A program made the translations under genes and the position numbers. A stretch of 64,000 nucleotides of DNA, taken from Pseudonocardia sp. SCN 73-27 (GTDB lineage Bacteria; Actinomycetota; Actinomycetes; Mycobacteriales; Pseudonocardiaceae). Below, one piece after another: positions 49,574 to 59,429 of this stretch. The notes under the pieces are model-generated. The model did no database searches. It worked only from the letters and a program-made list of their open reading frames with translations, and was not told the origin of the DNA. The stretch is from NCBI GenBank assembly GCA_001725415.1, contig MEGH01000014.1, positions 1 through 64,000 of the forward strand. Direction: 5' to 3'. Within the stretch, counting starts at the first letter, position 1, and each line of letters opens with the position of its first letter.

Positions 49574-51142
49574 ATGCAGCCCGACCTCTCGTTCGAGCCG
49601 TTGACACCGGTGTCCTACCTCGATCGGGCCGCCGCCGCGCACGGTGACCGCGTCGCCGTCGTCGACGGGGACCTCCGGCTGACCTACCGGCAGCTCCACG
49701 ACCGCTGCCGCCGCCTCGCGGGCGGGCTCGCCCCGCTGGCCGAGGGCCGGCCGGTCGCGTTCCTCGCGCCCAACACCCATGTGCTGCTGGAGTCGAACTT
49801 CGGGGTGCCGTGGGCCGGGTCGCCGCTCGTCGCGATCAACACGCGACTCTCGGCGGGCGAGGTCGCCTACATCCTCGAGCACTCCCGCGCCGCGGTGCTG
49901 GTCCACGACCCCGTCTTCGACCCGCTGGTCGACGACGCGTTCTCGCGGCTGTCGGGGACGGCGCCGGCGCGGGTCCGGGCGGGGGAGGAGTACGAATCCC
50001 TCCTCGCCGGGGCCGACCCGCTCGCGCGCACCCCCGACGACGAACGGTCGCTGCTGTCGATCAACTACACCTCCGGCACGACCGGGCGGCCCAAGGGCGT
50101 CATGTACCACCACCGGGGCGCCTACCTGCAGGCATTGGCGATGGTCGGGCACACCGGGCTGTCGCCGTCGACGGTGCACCTGTGGACGCTACCGATGTTC
50201 CACTGCAACGGCTGGTGCTTCCCCTGGGCGGTCACCGCCGCCGCGGGAACTCACGTGTGCCTGGAGAAGGTCGACCCCGCGCGGGTGTGGCAGCTCGTCC
50301 GCGAGGAGGGCGTCACCCACCTGAACGGCGCCCCGACCGTCCTGTCGATGCTCGCCTACGCCGACGAGGCCGGCGACGGGGTGCCCGGCGACCGCGTCGT
50401 CAAGGTCGCGACCGGTGGGGCGCCGCCCTCGCCCGCGATCCTGCGTCGGATGGCCGAGCTCGGTTTCGACGTCACCCACCTCTACGGCCTCACCGAGACC
50501 TTCGGGCCGGCCATGATCTGCGACTGGCGCCCCGAGTGGAACGGCCTCGACGGCGGCGAGCAGGCCCGGCTCAAGGCCCGCCAGGGCGTCGGCAACATGA
50601 TCTCCTGTGCGATCCGCGTCGTCGACGAGAACGGCGGCGACCAGCCCGCCGACGGGAGCTCGGTCGGGCAGATCGCCTTGCGCGGCAACAACGTCATGCT
50701 CGGCTACCTCGACGACCCGGAGGCCACCGCCGCCGCGGCCCCCGACGGCTGGTTCCGCACCGGCGACCTCGGCGTCATGCACCCCGACGGCTACGTCGAG
50801 CTCCGCGACCGCTCGAAGGACGTGATCATCTCCGGCGGGGAGAACATCGCCAGCGTGGAGGTCGAGCAGGCCATTGCCGAGCATCCCGCGGTGCTGGAGG
50901 TCGCCGTCATCGCGGTACCCGACGACCGCTGGGGCGAGGTCCCCGCCGCCTACGTCACCCTGCACGCGGGGGCCTCGGCGACCGAGGAGGAGATCGTCGA
51001 GCACGTGCGCGACAGGTTGGCCCGGTTCAAGGCGCCCAAGACCGTGGTGTTCGGGGAGCTGCCCAAGACCTCCACCGGAAAGATCCAGAAGTTCGTACTC
51101 CGCGACAAGGCCTGGGCCGGCGTGGAGCGGCGTATCCGATGA
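49574..51142 (+). CDS. AMP-forming medium/aryl acyl-CoA ligase
   Basis: 522 residues of the ANL superfamily. The P-loop is YTSGTTGRPKGVMYHHRG; further motifs are LYGLTETFGPAMIC, GWFRTGDLG and GELPKTSTGKIQKFVLR with the catalytic Lys. It converts a carboxylic acid to its CoA thioester through an acyl-adenylate. The MFHCNGWCFPW region resembles short/medium-chain ligases. ATG 49574 directly abuts GGAGG, an odd spacing. Adjacency to iorAB suggests handling of aryl- or branched-chain acid CoA esters. Confidence 0.9.
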   Translation: MQPDLSFEPLTPVSYLDRAAAAHGDRVAVVDGDLRLTYRQLHDRCRRLAGGLAPLAEGRPVAFLAPNTHVLLESNFGVPWAGSPLVAINTRLSAGEVAYILEHSRAAVLVHDPVFDPLVDDAFSRLSGTAPARVRAGEEYESLLAGADPLARTPDDERSLLSINYTSGTTGRPKGVMYHHRGAYLQALAMVGHTGLSPSTVHLWTLPMFHCNGWCFPWAVTAAAGTHVCLEKVDPARVWQLVREEGVTHLNGAPTVLSMLAYADEAGDGVPGDRVVKVATGGAPPSPAILRRMAELGFDVTHLYGLTETFGPAMICDWRPEWNGLDGGEQARLKARQGVGNMISCAIRVVDENGGDQPADGSSVGQIALRGNNVMLGYLDDPEATAAAAPDGWFRTGDLGVMHPDGYVELRDRSKDVIISGGENIASVEVEQAIAEHPAVLEVAVIAVPDDRWGEVPAAYVTLHAGASATEEEIVEHVRDRLARFKAPKTVVFGELPKTSTGKIQKFVLRDKAWAGVERRIR

Positions 51143-51279
51143 CGGGCCTGTGAGGCGCTCACGGCGCCTGCGCCGTTGCGCTGATCGGAACGGGCGTTCC
51201 GCGGATCCGGGCCCGCGGTGAGAAGGTGGGGACGCCGTCACGACGACGTCGACGGCGTCCCGACCGGCGAGGTGGACGC

Positions 51280-54200
51280 ATGACCCTGCAGGACAGCGGG
51301 CCGCGGGAGACCGGGCCGCGGGAGACCGGGCCGCGGGAGACCGTGGACTTCTCCCTGACCGACCGCTACCGCCCCGGCACCGGCCCCGTGCTGCTCACCG
51401 GCGTGCAGGCCATCGCGCGGCTGCTCGTCGAACAGCACGCCGCCGACACCCGCGCGGGGCTGCGCACCGCGTCGTTCGTGTCCGGGTACCAGGGCTCCCC
51501 GCTCGGCGGCCTGGACAAGACGCTCGCCGCCGCGCCGGAGCTCGTCGACACCGCTGGGCTGACGTTCGTGCCGGGCGTCAACGAGGAGCTCGCCGCCACC
51601 GCGATCTGGGGCAGCCAGGTCGAGGTGCCCGGCCACGGCCGGACCGTCGACGGGGTCGTCGGCCTCTGGTACGGCAAGGCCCCCGGCGTCGACCGGGCCG
51701 GCGACCCCATGCGCCACGGCAACATGTGCGGCGCCCACCCGGCCGGCGGCGTCCTCGTGCTGGCCGGCGACGACCCGAGCTGCAAGTCGTCGACCATCCC
51801 CTGCATCTCCGAGCGGACTCTCTTCGGCTACGGCCTGCCCGTCCTCTACCCCGAGAGCGCCGCCGACATCGTGCGGCTCGGCCGCTACGGCGTCGCGCTG
51901 TCGCGGGCGTCGGGCATGTGGGTCGGCATGAAGATCACCGCCGACGTCGCCGACGGCGTCTGGACGCTCGACGCCGACTGCGGCGACGTCGACATCACCG
52001 TGCCGGCCATCGAGTGGGAGGGCCGGCCCTGGGAGTACCGGCAGGTCCCGGCGCTGGTCCCACCCGGCTCGCTCGACGCCGAGGCGCAGCTGTACGGGCC
52101 GCGGCGCGCCATGGTCGAGGCGTTCCTCGAGGCCAACCCGGTCAACACCGTCGAGCTCGACACTCCCGATGCGTGGCTGGGGATCGTGGCCGCGGGAAAG
52201 GCGTTCACCGACATCCACCAGGCGCTGCGCGACCTCGGGCTCGACGACGACGGCTGCCGCCGCGCCGGCATCCGGCTGCTGCGCATGGGCATGGTCTCGC
52301 CGGTGCAGCGCAGCATCGTGCGCGAGTTCGCCGAGGGTCTCGACACCGTGCTCGTCGTCGAGGAGAAGACGCCGTTCCTCGAGACGGGGGTGCGGGACGC
52401 GCTGTACGGGTCGGCGTCGGCGCCGGTCGTGGTGGGTTCTCTCGACGGTGACGGCCGCCCCCTGGTGCCGGTCGCGGGGGAGCTGACCGCGGGGGTGCTG
52501 GCGGGGCCGTTGCGGCGGGTGCTGTCTCCCCGGGTCCCCCTCCCGGCTCCTGCGCGGGTCCCGGCCCCGCTCGAGCTGCTCCCGGTGGCCCGCACTCCGT
52601 ACTTCTGCTCGGGTTGTCCGCACAACCGGTCGACGGTCGTCCCCGAGGGTGCGGTCGCCGGTGGCGGCATCGGCTGCCACGCCATGGTCGCGTTGACGCA
52701 CCGGCCGGTCAGCGAGGTCTCGTCGATCACGCAGATGGGCGGCGAGGGCGCGCAGTGGATCGGGCAGTCGCCCTTCACCGACGCCAGGCACATGTACCAG
52801 AACATGGGCGACGGAACCTTCGCCCACTCCGGGCAGCTCGCCGTCCAGGCCTGTGTCGCCGCCGGGGTGTCGATCACCTACAAGCTGCTCTACAACCGCG
52901 CCGTCGCCATGACCGGCGGGCAGGACGCCGAGGGCGGGCTCGAGGTCCCCGCGCTCGCGGCGAAGCTGCTGGCCGAGGGCGTCTCCAGGGTGCTGGTGTG
53001 TGCCGACGAACCCGCCCGCTACCGCTCGCTCCCGCCGCTGCCGCGCGGCGTCGACCTCTGGCACCGCGACCGCTTCGACGAGGCCCAGCGCGTGCTGGGG
53101 GAGACCGAGGGCGTCACCGTCCTGATCTACGACCAGCGGTGCGCCGCCGAGTCCCGGCGCCTGCGCAAGCGCGGCGAGCTCGCCGTCCGGCCGATGCGCG
53201 TCGTGATCAACGAGGAGGTGTGCGAGGGCTGCGGCGACTGCGGCGTCAAGAGCAACTGCCTGTCGGTGCAGCCCGTCGAGACCTCGCTCGGGCGCAAGAC
53301 GCGCATCGACCAGTCGTCGTGCAACACCGACTACTCGTGTCTCGACGGGGACTGCCCGTCGTTCGTGACCGTCCTGTCGTCCGGGACCCGCGCCGCTGCC
53401 GGCGAACGGCCCACGCCGCCCGCAGTGCCGGATGCCGTCCTCGCCCCGGCCGGGGACGTCTTCCTCGCCGGCATCGGCGGGACCGGGATCGTGACCGTCA
53501 ACCAGGTCCTCGCGTCGGCCGCCGTCCATCAGGGCCTGGCCGTGCACGGCGTCGACCAGACCGGGCTGTCGCAGAAGGCCGGACCCGTCGTCTCGCACCT
53601 GCGGGTCGCCGCGTCGGAGGCCGCGCTCGGGCCCGCCAACCGCGTCGGACCCGCCCAGGCCCGCTGCTACCTGGCGTTCGACGCGCTCGTCGGCGCCGAC
53701 GCGCGGAACCTCGGGTACGCGTCCGTGGACGGGACGACGGCTGTGGTCTCGGTGTCGCCGATGCCCACGGGGGCCATGGTTCGCGACGCGTCGGTCACCG
53801 CCCCTGACGTGGAAGCCCTCGTCGCGCGGATCGCCGGGCGGTGCGCCGACGTCGTGCGGCTCGACGCCTCCGGGGCCGCCGTCGCGCTCTTCGGCGACGC
53901 CATGCCCGCCAACATGCTGCAACTCGGCGCCGCCTGTCAGGCCGGTGCGCTGCCCATCAGCGCCGAGGCCATCGAGTGGGCGATCCGGCTCAACGGTGTG
54001 GCCGTCGCCGTCAACACCGCCGCGTTCCGCTGGGGACGTGTGGCGGTGGCGGACCCGGCGGCGTTCGAGGCCGCAGTCCGTCCGTCCTCCGAGGTGTCCC
54101 CGCCCCGGGTGCCGCCGGCCGGGCTCGGCCTCGACGCGCTCCCCTCCTCGGTGCGCGAGATCGCCGAGGACCGGGCCGCGCGGCTCGTCGGCTTCCAAGC

Positions 54201-54792
54201 GGCGCGGACCGCCCGCGACTACGCGGCCGTCGTCCGCGAGGCGTGGGAGGCCGAGCAGGCCGCCGGGGGAGGGGGTGCGTTCGCCGAGGCCGTCGCCCGC
54301 GGCCTCTACAAGCTCACCGCCTACAAGGACGAGTACGAGGTCGCCCGGCTGCTCACCGACCCCGCCTTCGAGGCGGCCCTCGCCGCCGAGGTCCCGGACG
54401 GCACCGGCATGCGCTACCGGCTGCACCCGCCCGTCCTGCGCGCCGCGGGCCGGTCGAAGAAGATCGCGTTCGGGCCGTGGATGCGGCCGGTGCTGCGGAC
54501 GCTCGCCCGCGGCAAGGTGCTGCGCACGACACCACTCGACCCCTTCGGCCGGACCGCCGTCCGCAGGGTCGAACGCGCCCTGCGCGACGAGTACCGCGCG
54601 ACCGTCCGGGGGCTCGCCGCGTCACTCACCGCCGAGTCGCTGCCGACGGCCGTCGAGGTCGCCCGCACACCCGATCTCGTCCGCGGGTACGAGGACGTCA
54701 AGCTCGCCGCCGTCGAGCGCTACCGGGCGCGACGGGCCGAGCTCGGCCATCCCGTCTCCCGACTTGACGGGGGCGACCCGGCCCGTTCCTGA
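51280..54792 (+). CDS. Indolepyruvate ferredoxin oxidoreductase, fused alpha-beta
   Basis: 1,170 residues. The N-terminal pyrimidine-binding domain (VSGYQGSPLGGLD) is followed by the TPP-binding domain (GIGCHAMV, MGDGTFAHSG), a ferredoxin-type cluster site EVCEGCGDCGVKSNC at ~645-660, and the C-terminal gamma domain (GIGGTGIVTVNQVL). It oxidatively decarboxylates aryl- or branched 2-oxoacids to acyl-CoA, passing electrons to ferredoxin. ATG 51280 gives a start with the repeat GPRETGPRETGPRET, absent from the core enzyme. It lies 137 nt after the ligase, in the same direction. Confidence 0.92.
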   Translation: MTLQDSGPRETGPRETGPRETVDFSLTDRYRPGTGPVLLTGVQAIARLLVEQHAADTRAGLRTASFVSGYQGSPLGGLDKTLAAAPELVDTAGLTFVPGVNEELAATAIWGSQVEVPGHGRTVDGVVGLWYGKAPGVDRAGDPMRHGNMCGAHPAGGVLVLAGDDPSCKSSTIPCISERTLFGYGLPVLYPESAADIVRLGRYGVALSRASGMWVGMKITADVADGVWTLDADCGDVDITVPAIEWEGRPWEYRQVPALVPPGSLDAEAQLYGPRRAMVEAFLEANPVNTVELDTPDAWLGIVAAGKAFTDIHQALRDLGLDDDGCRRAGIRLLRMGMVSPVQRSIVREFAEGLDTVLVVEEKTPFLETGVRDALYGSASAPVVVGSLDGDGRPLVPVAGELTAGVLAGPLRRVLSPRVPLPAPARVPAPLELLPVARTPYFCSGCPHNRSTVVPEGAVAGGGIGCHAMVALTHRPVSEVSSITQMGGEGAQWIGQSPFTDARHMYQNMGDGTFAHSGQLAVQACVAAGVSITYKLLYNRAVAMTGGQDAEGGLEVPALAAKLLAEGVSRVLVCADEPARYRSLPPLPRGVDLWHRDRFDEAQRVLGETEGVTVLIYDQRCAAESRRLRKRGELAVRPMRVVINEEVCEGCGDCGVKSNCLSVQPVETSLGRKTRIDQSSCNTDYSCLDGDCPSFVTVLSSGTRAAAGERPTPPAVPDAVLAPAGDVFLAGIGGTGIVTVNQVLASAAVHQGLAVHGVDQTGLSQKAGPVVSHLRVAASEAALGPANRVGPAQARCYLAFDALVGADARNLGYASVDGTTAVVSVSPMPTGAMVRDASVTAPDVEALVARIAGRCADVVRLDASGAAVALFGDAMPANMLQLGAACQAGALPISAEAIEWAIRLNGVAVAVNTAAFRWGRVAVADPAAFEAAVRPSSEVSPPRVPPAGLGLDALPSSVREIAEDRAARLVGFQAARTARDYAAVVREAWEAEQAAGGGGAFAEAVARGLYKLTAYKDEYEVARLLTDPAFEAALAAEVPDGTGMRYRLHPPVLRAAGRSKKIAFGPWMRPVLRTLARGKVLRTTPLDPFGRTAVRRVERALRDEYRATVRGLAASLTAESLPTAVEVARTPDLVRGYEDVKLAAVERYRARRAELGHPVSRLDGGDPARS
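51298..51342 (+). repeat. Three perfect 15-nt tandem repeats in the ior N-terminus
   Basis: GGGCCGCGGGAGACC occurs three times head to tail, encoding GPRET three times before the conserved domain. Confidence 0.85.
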
Positions 54793-54811
54793 TCTCGCGC
54801 AGGTCAGCACC

Positions 54812-54841
54812 ACGACCGGTTCACGGACGACGACCGGTCGT
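54812..54841 (+). terminator. Hairpin after the ior gene
   Basis: ACGACCGGT (54812-54820) pairs with ACCGGTCGT (54833-54841) across a 12-nt loop, starting 20 nt after the stop. Confidence 0.5.
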
Positions 54842-54899
54842 CCGGTGTGGCGCCCGTCCCGTCAGTACTGCAGAGGGCAACCGATCGTCACTCTGCGTA

Positions 54900-55175
54900 C
54901 CTGTGAATCGGCGCTTTACCCACCCTGAAACGGTGAACGGCCGGGGAATGCGACGGCGTGTCTGCTCGACGCGCCGATCCGGCCGCTCACCGCGTCACTC
55001 GATCCGGTTGCCTCAGCAACGTCCCGGATCGGCAACCAGCCCGGTCTGCCCGGGCTAACGTCCCTCTCGGATCGCATCACGGCGCGGTCACGGAACGGAC
55101 ACGGATCGAACCCCCGATCGATCCACCCGCCCCCACGGGACGTCCGGCCGCGGCGCAGGATCCGGAAGGAAAGTC
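54900..55175 (+). promoter_or_regulatory. Long, possibly structured leader of the M23 peptidase gene
   Basis: No gene is seen in 54793-55175. Two stems are visible: GGTTGCC (55006-55012) with GGCAACC (55031-55037), and CCCGG/CCGGG (55040-55054). Secreted cell-wall hydrolases of actinobacteria often have c-di-AMP (ydaO-type) riboswitches in such leaders. The core signature is not clearly matched here, so this is only a suggestion. Confidence 0.3.
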
Positions 55176-56069
55176 GTGTCACGGCATCGCTCCCCCAGTG
55201 GCCGTCGCGCGCACCCGAGGTCCCCGTGGCCCGTCCTCGCGACGGGCCCGGGGGCCGGCGGTGCGCACCGCGCCACGTCCATGTCAGGCGCGCTCCCCGC
55301 GCGTATCCTCGCGACCGTCGTCGCCGGCGGCGCCGTCGCCGTCACGGCCCAGGCCGTGCACAGCGGCGCCCTGTCGCCGCCCGACGTCACGGCGCTGCTG
55401 CGCACCGGTACGTCCGTCGGTGGCTCCTCCGGCGCCCTCGGTGCGGACGAGCCGGCCGCCGTCTCCGCGCCCGTCACCGGTGCCGACGTCGTGGCGCTGG
55501 CCTCCGACGACACGCCCGCGATCTCGCCCGACGTCCTGCACGTCGTCTCCGAGCGCGGTGCCGACCTCGTCGCCTCCACCCAGCAGCAGGTCGACGCCGC
55601 CCTGGCCCGGCAGGCCGCCGCGCAGCAGGCCGTCGCCGCGAAGGCTGCCGAGGAGGCCCAGGCCAAGGCGGAGGAGGCCGAGCGCGCGGTGCAGATCGTC
55701 ACCGGCCGCGTCAGCTCCGGCTTCGGCATGCGCGGCGGCGTGATGCACGCGGGGCTCGACATCGCGGCGCCCATCGGCACCCCGATCCGCGTCCCGCTCG
55801 ACGGCGTCGTCATCAGCTCCGGGCCGGCCAGCGGCTTCGGCCTCTGGGTCCGTGTCCAGCACGCCGACGGCACGATCACCGTCTACGGCCACATCAACCG
55901 GTCGATGGTGCAGGTCGGGCAGAAGGTGACCGCCGGGCAGCAGATCGCCGAGGTCGGCAACCGCGGCCAGTCCACCGGCCCGCACCTGCACATCGAGGTC
56001 CAGACCCCCGGCGGGCAGAAGATCGACCCCCGCGGCTGGCTCAACTCGCACGGTTTCCGCTACCAGTGA
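55176..56069 (+). CDS. Secreted M23 (LytM-type) peptidoglycan endopeptidase
   Basis: 297 residues. A long basic N-terminus leads to a hydrophobic export segment ILATVVAGGAVAVTAQAV (~45-63). An Ala/Gln-rich coiled coil (~125-170) follows, then the LytM domain with zinc ligands in MHAGLDIA and PHLHIEV and the fold motif YGHINRSMVQVGQKVTAGQQIAEVG. It cuts peptide crosslinks or activates other hydrolases outside the membrane. GTG 55176 has GGAAGGAAA 3-11 nt upstream. It is preceded by a long, possibly structured leader. Confidence 0.92.
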   Translation: MSRHRSPSGRRAHPRSPWPVLATGPGAGGAHRATSMSGALPARILATVVAGGAVAVTAQAVHSGALSPPDVTALLRTGTSVGGSSGALGADEPAAVSAPVTGADVVALASDDTPAISPDVLHVVSERGADLVASTQQQVDAALARQAAAQQAVAAKAAEEAQAKAEEAERAVQIVTGRVSSGFGMRGGVMHAGLDIAAPIGTPIRVPLDGVVISSGPASGFGLWVRVQHADGTITVYGHINRSMVQVGQKVTAGQQIAEVGNRGQSTGPHLHIEVQTPGGQKIDPRGWLNSHGFRYQ

Positions 56070-56366
56070 CGGTGGCTCCCGCCTCCCGACGGGCGCCGAG
56101 TTCTGCGTGAGGATGGTCCGGCGCGGCGCGTGACCGGCGTGGTGTCGAGTTGGGCGCGTCCTTCGCGGTGTCAGGGGCGGGTCGCCGCAGGGTGGGCGCA
56201 GTCCCCCTCGCAGCTCACCAGCGCGCACCGACACTCTCCGGTGCGACCCGCACCGGACGACCCGGATCATCCACATCGCGGGTCTGGCGGCCGTCCGTGA
56301 CCCGGTTGTCCACAGGGGCCTCGACAGCCGGCTGCGGGCGTCGGCCGGCGTCCGCACGATGGCGCC
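56070..56366. other. Intergenic stretch, no gene seen
   Basis: It contains CGCCGAGTTCTGCGT at 56094-56108, a variant of the repeat arm at 27367, and otherwise GC-rich sequence without a credible ORF. Confidence 0.35.
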
Positions 56367-57408
56367 ATGACCTCCGCAGGACCCTCCCGTTCGGCCCGTC
56401 ATCCCGCCGGCCGCCGCCGTGCGCCCACCTCGGTACGCGGGCCGGGCGAGCTCGTCGCCGCCGTCCCCGTGCTGCTCGGGTTCCATCCCGAGCGCTCGCT
56501 GGTCGTGGTCTCCACGCACGGCCCGGGCCTGCGCACCGTCGGGGTCACGCTGCGCGCCGACCTTCCCGATCCGGCCACGGCCGACGACGTGGGTGAGCTG
56601 TGCGAGATGGTCGCGCGCAGTCTCGTCGACGCCGCCGGTCCCGGGCCGCTCGGCGCGGCCGTCGTCGTCGTGGGCGACCCGGTCGACGGCGGCGCCCCGC
56701 CGGGCGTGCCCGCTCTCGTCGAGACAACGGCGGGGGCGCTGCTCGCCGCCGGGGTGAGCGTCGTCGGGACGCGGGTGTGGGCCGCCTCGACCACCGCCGG
56801 TGCGGCGTGGGCCTGCACCGCGCCGTGCGACTGCACCGGGACCGTCGCCCACGCCGACGCGCTGCCGCTCACCGCAGCGGCCGTCGTCGTGGGCGCCGTC
56901 GTGCGCGCCTCCCGGGCGGAGATCGTCGCCTCGCTGCAGGCACCCGACGCCGACGGGCTGCGCCGGCGCGCCGCGCTGTTCGACCGCGAGCTGGAGCTGC
57001 GCGCGGCGCGCCGCGACGAGACGGCCCGGACGGCCACGCTGGAGTCCGCGCTCACGGCCACCGCCGCCGGCACCCTCGTCCTCGACGACGCAACCGTGCT
57101 CGACCTCGCCGTCGCGCTGCAGACGCCGGGGGTGCGCGACGCGGCACTGCGCGACTGCATCGGACCCCGCGCGGCGGTGGCCGAGCAGCTGTGGGCCGCG
57201 CTCGTCCGCGAGATGCCCGAGCCGGAGTCGGCCGAGGCGGCGGCGCTGCTCGCCGTCGCCGCCCTCGGCCGCGGCGACGGGGCGCTCGCCAACATCGCGG
57301 TCGACAGGGCCCGTCAGGCATGGCCCGGGCACCGGCTCGCCGAGGCGCTGGCCGAGGCGCTCGGCAACGGTTTCGGTCCGGGCCTGGCTGGCCGACGGCC
57401 TGTCATGA
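56367..57408 (+). CDS. DUF4192 protein with an apparent 3' frameshift
   Basis: ATG 56367 opens a DUF4192-type protein. The start region RGPGELVAAVPVLLGFHPERSLVVV is diagnostic, and the C-terminal part has ALANIAVDRARQAWPGHRLAEALAEALGNGF. In the same frame no stop appears until 60599. After about 57380 the sequence in the +1 frame reads RAWLADGLS then stop (57408), a much more natural ending. A one-base deletion or sequencing error near 57375-57395 is inferred. The function of DUF4192 is unknown. Confidence 0.75.
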
Positions 57409-57446
57409 CCCCTGCGACGGTCCCGCGCCCGGAGAGCGTGCAGGGT

Positions 57447-58409
57447 TCAGGCCTGCTGCCGCTCCTGTGCGAAGCGCCATGCGTCGCCGACCATGTCGGC
57501 CAGCGTGGTCCGGGTGGGTGCCCAGCCCAGCTCGGTGCGCGCCCGCTCGCTGGAGGCGACCAGGACGGCCGGATCGCCCGCCCGGCGCGGCGCCACGGCG
57601 GCCGGGATCGGGTGCCCGGTGACCTCGCGGCAGGCCTCGACCACCTCGCGCACAGAGAAGCCGTGACCGTTGCCCAGGTTGTAGATCGCGTGCACCCCCG
57701 GCGTCGCCCGGTCCAGGGCGCGCAGGTGCGCGTCGGCCAGGTCGTCGACGTGGATGTAGTCGCGCACGCAGGTGCCGTCCGGGGTGTCCCAGTCGTCGCC
57801 GAACATCTGCACCGACTCCCGTGCCCCGGCCGCGACCTGCAGGACGATCGGGATCAGGTGCGTCTCGACGGTGTGCCGCTCGCCGAACCGGTCGTGGGCG
57901 CCGGCGACGTTGAAGTACCGCAGGCTCGTCGCGGCCAGGCCGTGCGCGGCCGCGTAGGAGCTGATCATGTGGTCGATCGCGAGCTTGCTGGCGCCGTACG
58001 GGTTGGTCGGGCGGGTGGGGGAGTCCTCGCGGATCGGAACGCTCTCGGGCTCGCCGTAGGTCGCGGCGGTCGAGGAGAACACCAGCCGCGGCGTGCCGTG
58101 GGTGCGGATCGCCTCCAGCAGCCGCAGCGTCGTCACGACGTTGCCCTGCCAGTAGATCTCCGGCTTCTGCACCGACTCCCCGACCAGCGAGCGCGCCGCG
58201 AAGTGCAGCACCCCGTCGAAGCCCTCGCCCAGCAGGTCGCCCGCGGCCTCAGCGAGGTCGGCCTCCACGAACCGGGCGCCGTCGGGGACGGCGTCACGGT
58301 GCCCGGTCGACAGGTCGTCGAGGACGACGACGTCGTGGCCGGCCTCCAACAGATGGGCGGCGCACACGCTGCCCACGTAGCCCGCCCCACCCGTGACCAG
58401 CAGCTTCAC
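57447..58409 (-). CDS. galE: UDP-glucose 4-epimerase
   Basis: 320 residues, extended [22 protein letters not shown] binds NAD; the active site has SSTAATYGE (Ser) and YGASK (Tyr/Lys); RYFNVAGAH and [15 protein letters not shown] are GalE signatures. It interconverts UDP-glucose and UDP-galactose for cell-wall sugars. GTG 58409 has AGGAGG 5 nt upstream. It lies downstream of ideR in the same direction, with a 159-nt gap. Confidence 0.93.
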   Translation of the reverse strand: MKLLVTGGAGYVGSVCAAHLLEAGHDVVVLDDLSTGHRDAVPDGARFVEADLAEAAGDLLGEGFDGVLHFAARSLVGESVQKPEIYWQGNVVTTLRLLEAIRTHGTPRLVFSSTAATYGEPESVPIREDSPTRPTNPYGASKLAIDHMISSYAAAHGLAATSLRYFNVAGAHDRFGERHTVETHLIPIVLQVAAGARESVQMFGDDWDTPDGTCVRDYIHVDDLADAHLRALDRATPGVHAIYNLGNGHGFSVREVVEACREVTGHPIPAAVAPRRAGDPAVLVASSERARTELGWAPTRTTLADMVGDAWRFAQERQQA

Positions 58410-58568
58410 ACGATCCTCCTCGCACGGCGACACCCGGAGGCCGTCGTCCGCGCGAACGGGCCGGCGACGGCGCACGCAGACGCTCTCACGCCGCGGCGAC
58501 GACCCACCGGCGGGGGACCGCAGCCCTGTGCCGAGCCGCAGCTGCGCCCGGCCCACGGTCCTCGGAGG

Positions 58569-59291
58569 TCAGCGTGCGCGGACGAGCACCGCGTGGGCGA
58601 TGAGCGGCGCGACCGACGACTCCTCGTCGTCCGCCACGACCGGGACCGAGTCGCCGAAGCGGGAGATCGAGCGCACCTCGACCTCGCGGCCGGGGACGAT
58701 CCCCGCCAGCTTCAGCTCACCCATCAGGTCGGCGTCGACCTGGACGTGCTCGGCGATCCGGCGCACCTCGACCTTGCCCCCGCCGCGACGCGCGAACTCG
58801 TCGAGACGCTGCAGCCCGACTTCGAGCGGCGGCGGGGCCGCAGCGTTCGACGGGCCCGTCAGATCCTGCGGCTCGGACAGCTCGCCCAGCCCCGGGATCG
58901 GGTTGCCGTAGGGGGAGATGGTCGGGTTGTCGAGCAGCGCGATGAGCTTGCGCTCCACGGCGTCGCTCATCACGTGCTCCCAGCGGCACGCCTCGGCGTG
59001 GACGAGCTCCCACTCCAGACCGATGACATCGGTGAGCAGGCGCTCGGCCAGGCGGTGCTTGCGCATCACGGAGATCGCGCGCGAGCGTCCGGACTCGGTC
59101 AGCTCGAGGTGACGGTCGCCCGCCACGACGACGAGACCGTCGCGCTCCATCCGCGCCACGGTCTGGCTGACGGTGGGACCGCTCTGCCCGAGGCGCTCGG
59201 CGATCCGCGCGCGCAGCGGGACGACACCCTCTTCCTCGAGCTCGTAGATCGTCCGGAGGTACATCTCGGTGGTATCGATCAGATCGTTCAC
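58569..59291 (-). CDS. ideR: Iron-dependent repressor IdeR/DmdR (DtxR family)
   Basis: 240 residues, the length of IdeR rather than the short MntR form. The N-terminal winged helix is [22 protein letters not shown] to [19 protein letters not shown]. The metal and dimer domain has [19 protein letters not shown] (Cys, Glu and His ligands). The C-terminal SH3-like domain is at ~160-240. With Fe2+ it should bind the iron boxes at 40.8, 43.1 and 44.6 kb. GTG 59291 has GAAGGGG upstream; a TAGTAT -10 is at 59319-59324. Confidence 0.93.
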   Translation of the reverse strand: MNDLIDTTEMYLRTIYELEEEGVVPLRARIAERLGQSGPTVSQTVARMERDGLVVVAGDRHLELTESGRSRAISVMRKHRLAERLLTDVIGLEWELVHAEACRWEHVMSDAVERKLIALLDNPTISPYGNPIPGLGELSEPQDLTGPSNAAAPPPLEVGLQRLDEFARRGGGKVEVRRIAEHVQVDADLMGELKLAGIVPGREVEVRSISRFGDSVPVVADDEESSVAPLIAHAVLVRAR

Positions 59292-59318
59292 GGGTCGGCC
59301 CCTTCGTGTCCGGTGGCC

Positions 59319-59324
59319 ATACTA
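59319..59324 (-). promoter_or_regulatory. Probable -10 box (TAGTAT) of ideR
   Basis: TAGTAT on the minus strand, 27 nt upstream of GTG 59291, in the divergent ideR-acuC intergenic region. Confidence 0.45.
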
Positions 59325-59429
59325 TCGGTGCAACGTCGTCGGCAGCGTCGGCGCATCCCGGCCGGTCAGCCGCGACTTCCGGCGCGTGGGCCGAGCCGTC
59401 GCGGCGCGGCTGGCATACGGTCGGCAACC

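Noticed and set aside
54921..54940. PHO-box-like GTTCACC pair on the minus strand (ATTCCCC-N4-GTTCACC)
   Set aside because: It points away from the M23 gene toward the 3' end of ior, and no minus-strand gene follows; chance or leader structure is more likely.
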